Assembly (NCBI GenBank): GCA_023424475.1
Contig: JAFADX010000061.1
Coordinates: 1 to 16,021, forward strand
From: Pseudomonadota bacterium
GTDB taxonomy: Bacteria; Pseudomonadota; Alphaproteobacteria; Acetobacterales; Acetobacteraceae
Direction: 5' to 3'
DNA: 16,021 bases
Positions within the stretch are counted from its first letter, which is position 1. Each line of letters begins with the position of its first letter. Made by a program: the position numbers and the translations under genes. Under the pieces are notes generated by a model. It had not been told where the DNA came from. It saw only the letters and a program-made list of their open reading frames with translations, and made no database searches. Of this stretch, positions 13,934 through 16,021 are shown piece by piece.

Positions 13934-14325
13934 CCGCCCCCTTCGACATCTTCCTCCCGCCCGGGCCGGGGGAAAGGCGGCCCTTCAGCCGCGCCACCCG
14001 GGCCGGCGGCCTGGTCTTCGTGTCGGGGCATTCCGCCCCGCACGATCCGGCGCGCGGCATCGATCGCGGCGCGACCGCGGCCGAGCAGACGCGCAACGCG
14101 CTCGCCATGGTGGACCGCATCCTGCGCGAGGCCGGATCCTCGCTCGATCGCGCGGTGCAGGTGACGATGCTGATCACCGACCCCGCCGACTACGACGAAT
14201 GCAATGCCGAATACGTGAAGCACTTCCCGGACGGCCTGCCCGCGCGCCATACCGCGCGCTTCGGCGTGCCGACCGAGGCGAAGGTCGCCTTCGCCTGCGT
14301 CGCCCTGGCCGCGGAGAGCGCGTGA
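13930..14325 (+). CDS. RidA (YjgF/YER057c) family protein
   Basis: A 131-residue Rid-family protein, the size of one trimer subunit. RidA enzymes hydrolyse reactive enamine/imine intermediates. Motifs are TRAGGLVFVSGHSAPHDP (23-40), AAEQTRNALAMVDRILREAG (50-69), LDRAVQVTMLITDPADYDECN (72-92) and LPARHTARFGVP (103-114), with the family substrate-binding Arg at 106. After it, KVAFACVALA stands where RidA/TdcF have KLEIEAIA, so both glutamates appear replaced by Ala; it may be a non-deaminase Rid subgroup member. The start is TTG 13930 in a TTGA overlap with the second GST; no ATG or GTG lies ahead of the conserved TRAGG block. Confidence 0.87.
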   Translation: MTAPFDIFLPPGPGERRPFSRATRAGGLVFVSGHSAPHDPARGIDRGATAAEQTRNALAMVDRILREAGSSLDRAVQVTMLITDPADYDECNAEYVKHFPDGLPARHTARFGVPTEAKVAFACVALAAESA

Positions 14326-14360
14326 TTGCGCGGGGCGACGCCCGTGAATCAGGAGATCCG

Positions 14361-14942
14361 ATGACCCCCGCCCTGAATCCCATCCCCTTCTGGTTCCTCC
14401 GCCACGGGGAGACCGATTGGAACGCGCAGGGCCTGAGCCAGGGGCGCACCGACATCCCGCTCAACGCCATCGGGTTGATGCAGGCCGCCCGCGCGGCCGA
14501 GGCGATGCACGGGCGCGGCATCGCGACCATCGTCGCCTCGCCGCTCGAACGCGCGTTGCGCACGGCGCAGATCGTCGCCGATGCGCTCGCCCTGCCCGTC
14601 TCGACCGACGACGACCTGCAGGAGGTCGCCTTCGGCGAGCAGGAAGGCCTGCCGATGGGCGACTGGTACGACGACTGGATCGAGGGCTCCTACACGCCGG
14701 CGGGCGGGGAGACCTTCGCGGGCCTGGTCGCGCGCGGCGTCGCCGCCATCAACCGCGCGACCGCGCTGCCGGCGCCGGTGCTGGTGGTGGCCCATGGCGC
14801 GCTGTTCCGCGCCCTGCGGCTTGCGCTCGGCCATGAGCCGAACGTCCGCACGCCGAACGCGCTGCCGATCCTCTGCACGCCGCCTTCCGTCGGTCACGCC
14901 TGGGACGTCAGTCCGGTGGCGCTGCCGCCCCTGCCGGCGTAG
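14361..14942 (+). CDS. Histidine phosphatase family protein (phosphoglycerate mutase-like)
   Basis: A 193-residue protein of the histidine phosphatase superfamily. FWFLRHGETDWNAQGLSQGR (10-29) carries the phosphorylated His15 in RHGE. SPLERALRTAQIVADAL (60-76) gives the phosphate-binding Arg, LQEVAFGEQEG (86-96) the acidic residue Glu88, and LVVAHGALFRALRL (141-154) the second catalytic His145. The pattern fits small broad phosphatases (CobC/GpmB-like), not true metabolic PGAM; the substrate is unknown. AGGAG lies 5 nt before the ATG, 35 nt after the RidA-like gene, so it ends the GST operon. Its last 35 nt overlap the 3' end of the convergent DUF2339 gene. Confidence 0.9.
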   Translation: MTPALNPIPFWFLRHGETDWNAQGLSQGRTDIPLNAIGLMQAARAAEAMHGRGIATIVASPLERALRTAQIVADALALPVSTDDDLQEVAFGEQEGLPMGDWYDDWIEGSYTPAGGETFAGLVARGVAAINRATALPAPVLVVAHGALFRALRLALGHEPNVRTPNALPILCTPPSVGHAWDVSPVALPPLPA

Positions 14943-16021
14943 CGGGCTTCGCCATCACGAAGCGCCGGTAGATCGCGCCGAGCGCGATCAGCGCCAGGCC
15001 GAGGCCGAGGAAGGACAGGACGCGCCAGAGCCCGACCAGCGCGTCCATGTCCACCAGGAAGACCTTCAGGGTGGTCAGCGCGATCACGCCAAGGGCGGCG
15101 AGGCGGATCTCCTTCCGCCCGGCCCGGATGCCGATGGCGAGCAGCAGCGCGCCGAGCAGCAGCCAGGCGCCGGAATAGGCGTACATCTCCGCTTCCCCGA
15201 TGCCGCCCCAGCCGATGTCGTCGGGGTGGAAGGCGCGACGAACCTCGAGCGTCACCCAGGCGAAGGCGCTGACAAGGGCATAGAGGGCGAGGACCTGCGC
15301 CACGCCCTGCGGCTGCCGGGCCTCCGGCGCCCGCGCGACGGCGAGGGCGGCGAGCAGCGCCGGCAGGGCATAGGCCGGCAGCAGGGCATTGAGGACCAGC
15401 GGGCCGGGCACCGCCTCGCCCACCGTCCAGGGGTTGTTGGCGATGAGGATGGCACCGAGCAGCAGGCCGGCACCCCCGATCGCGCGCGCCGCCCAGAGCA
15501 TCGCGATGCGCCCGCCGCGCCGGTGCTGCAGCAGCGCCGCCCAGGCGCAGGCGAAGAGCGCGGTGGCCTGCCAGGCGGCCTCGTCGAAGCCCCAGCGGCT
15601 CGCCCCGATCCTGCCGTCGGTGAGGCCGTGTCGGATCTCGAGCAGCACGAGCAGCACGGCGAAGAGGGCGGCGCCGCATTCCAGCAGCCGCACCACGATG
15701 CCGTCCCGCATGCGCAGGAAGATCCGCGCCGCCCAGGCGAAGCAGAGCGCCGGCACGCCATAGGCGAGCAGCAGCCCGTTCAGCACCGGCCAGGCCCCGA
15801 AGTCGTAGCCGAGCACGAAATGATTCGCCGCGAGCCGCACCAGCACCACCACCGCGACCACGACCGCCACGCGCCGCAGCGCCTCGAGCCCCGTGCGGCG
15901 GGCGATCATGGCGAGCGGCGGCAGGAAGAGCGCGACGGCGAGCGTCAGCCACTGGTCCCGCAACACGAAGGCGCAGCCCAGCGCGAGCGCCGCGGTCGCC
16001 GCGGCGGCATGGGCCCCTGCC
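14908..16021 (-). CDS. DUF2339-type polytopic membrane protein, C-terminal part
   Basis: The frame is open from the right window edge to TGA 14910-14908, giving 370 residues of a longer protein whose start lies beyond 16021. It is almost wholly hydrophobic, with about ten or more membrane helices. The C-terminal block AYSGAWLLLGALLLAIG, RKEIRLAALGVIALTTLKVF and the signature LVDMDALVGLWRVLSFLGL fits DUF2339 membrane proteins, usually 800-1000 residues. Their function is unknown. GTG codons near 15966 could mimic a start, but the upstream codons stay open and hydrophobic, so these are internal. It is convergent with the phosphatase gene. Confidence 0.82.
   Translation of the reverse strand, partial: AGAHAAAATAALALGCAFVLRDQWLTLAVALFLPPLAMIARRTGLEALRRVAVVVAVVVLVRLAANHFVLGYDFGAWPVLNGLLLAYGVPALCFAWAARIFLRMRDGIVVRLLECGAALFAVLLVLLEIRHGLTDGRIGASRWGFDEAAWQATALFACAWAALLQHRRGGRIAMLWAARAIGGAGLLLGAILIANNPWTVGEAVPGPLVLNALLPAYALPALLAALAVARAPEARQPQGVAQVLALYALVSAFAWVTLEVRRAFHPDDIGWGGIGEAEMYAYSGAWLLLGALLLAIGIRAGRKEIRLAALGVIALTTLKVFLVDMDALVGLWRVLSFLGLGLALIALGAIYRRFVMAKPATPAGAAAPPD

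Noticed and set aside
14894..15952. Alternative 352-codon minus frame at the right end
   Set aside because: Arg/Ala/Gly-rich shadow. The neighbouring frame gives a coherent membrane protein with DUF2339-like C-terminal motifs.
1..16021. CRISPR array, tRNA, rRNA, insertion sequence, phage or defence genes
   Set aside because: No regularly spaced repeats, cloverleaf-type sequence, transposase, integrase or defence-type motif was seen on either strand by reading; a covariance-model scan was not possible.

Overview
The window is a GC-rich (about 70% or more by eye) chromosomal stretch from an alphaproteobacterium. The gene set and sequence style fit Acetobacteraceae or a close Rhodospirillales relative (Roseomonas-like). 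The supporting features are an orphan Bug-type periplasmic binding protein, a UbiK-like and a COQ9/TetR-like protein, a short phasin, tandem beta-class-like GSTs, and strong G/C preference at third codon positions. This placement is inference from gene content; there is no rRNA gene to confirm it.

Left part (1-3180). A secreted-protein gene leaves the left edge on the minus strand. Divergent from it is a two-gene unit, a Tat-exported Bug solute-binding protein and a GNAT acetyltransferase, joined by a GTGA overlap. These converge on a minus-strand lipoprotein gene, with a GC-rich hairpin between the two ends. A 23-codon membrane microprotein ORF overlaps the TTG start of the lipoprotein gene.

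Minus-strand cell-envelope operon (3286-6851). The transcription order is hldD (LPS heptose epimerase), lgt (lipoprotein diacylglyceryl transferase), a MidA/NDUFAF7-type methyltransferase and pgeF (laccase-domain nucleoside enzyme). The genes overlap by 1, 14 and 1 nt. A long bulged stem-loop starts at the pgeF stop codon.

Plus-strand centre (6949-10431). The order is ubiK-like, a YbjN-domain protein, an RsbW-like ATPase, proC, a TetR/COQ9-like protein and a phasin. The two ubiquinone-accessory-like proteins lie 2.3 kb apart. After the phasin come two tandem hairpins and a gene-poor stretch of about 640 bases. That stretch holds a perfect 12-bp palindrome inside what looks like a dispersed alphaproteobacterial repeat element, plus a possible 29-codon exported peptide on the minus strand.

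Right part (11076-16021). prs and a small methyltransferase overlap (TTGA). They are followed by two tandem GST paralogues (TGATG), a RidA-like protein (TTGA) and a histidine phosphatase. The phosphatase gene overlaps, tail to tail, a DUF2339-type polytopic membrane protein that runs off the right edge.

Most of the window is ordinary core and housekeeping DNA. I do not see a defence system, mobile element, CRISPR array, tRNA or rRNA. The best items for a second look are the palindromic element, the two unlisted microprotein ORFs, the stem-loop at the pgeF end, and the RidA-like protein that appears to lack the usual C-terminal glutamates.
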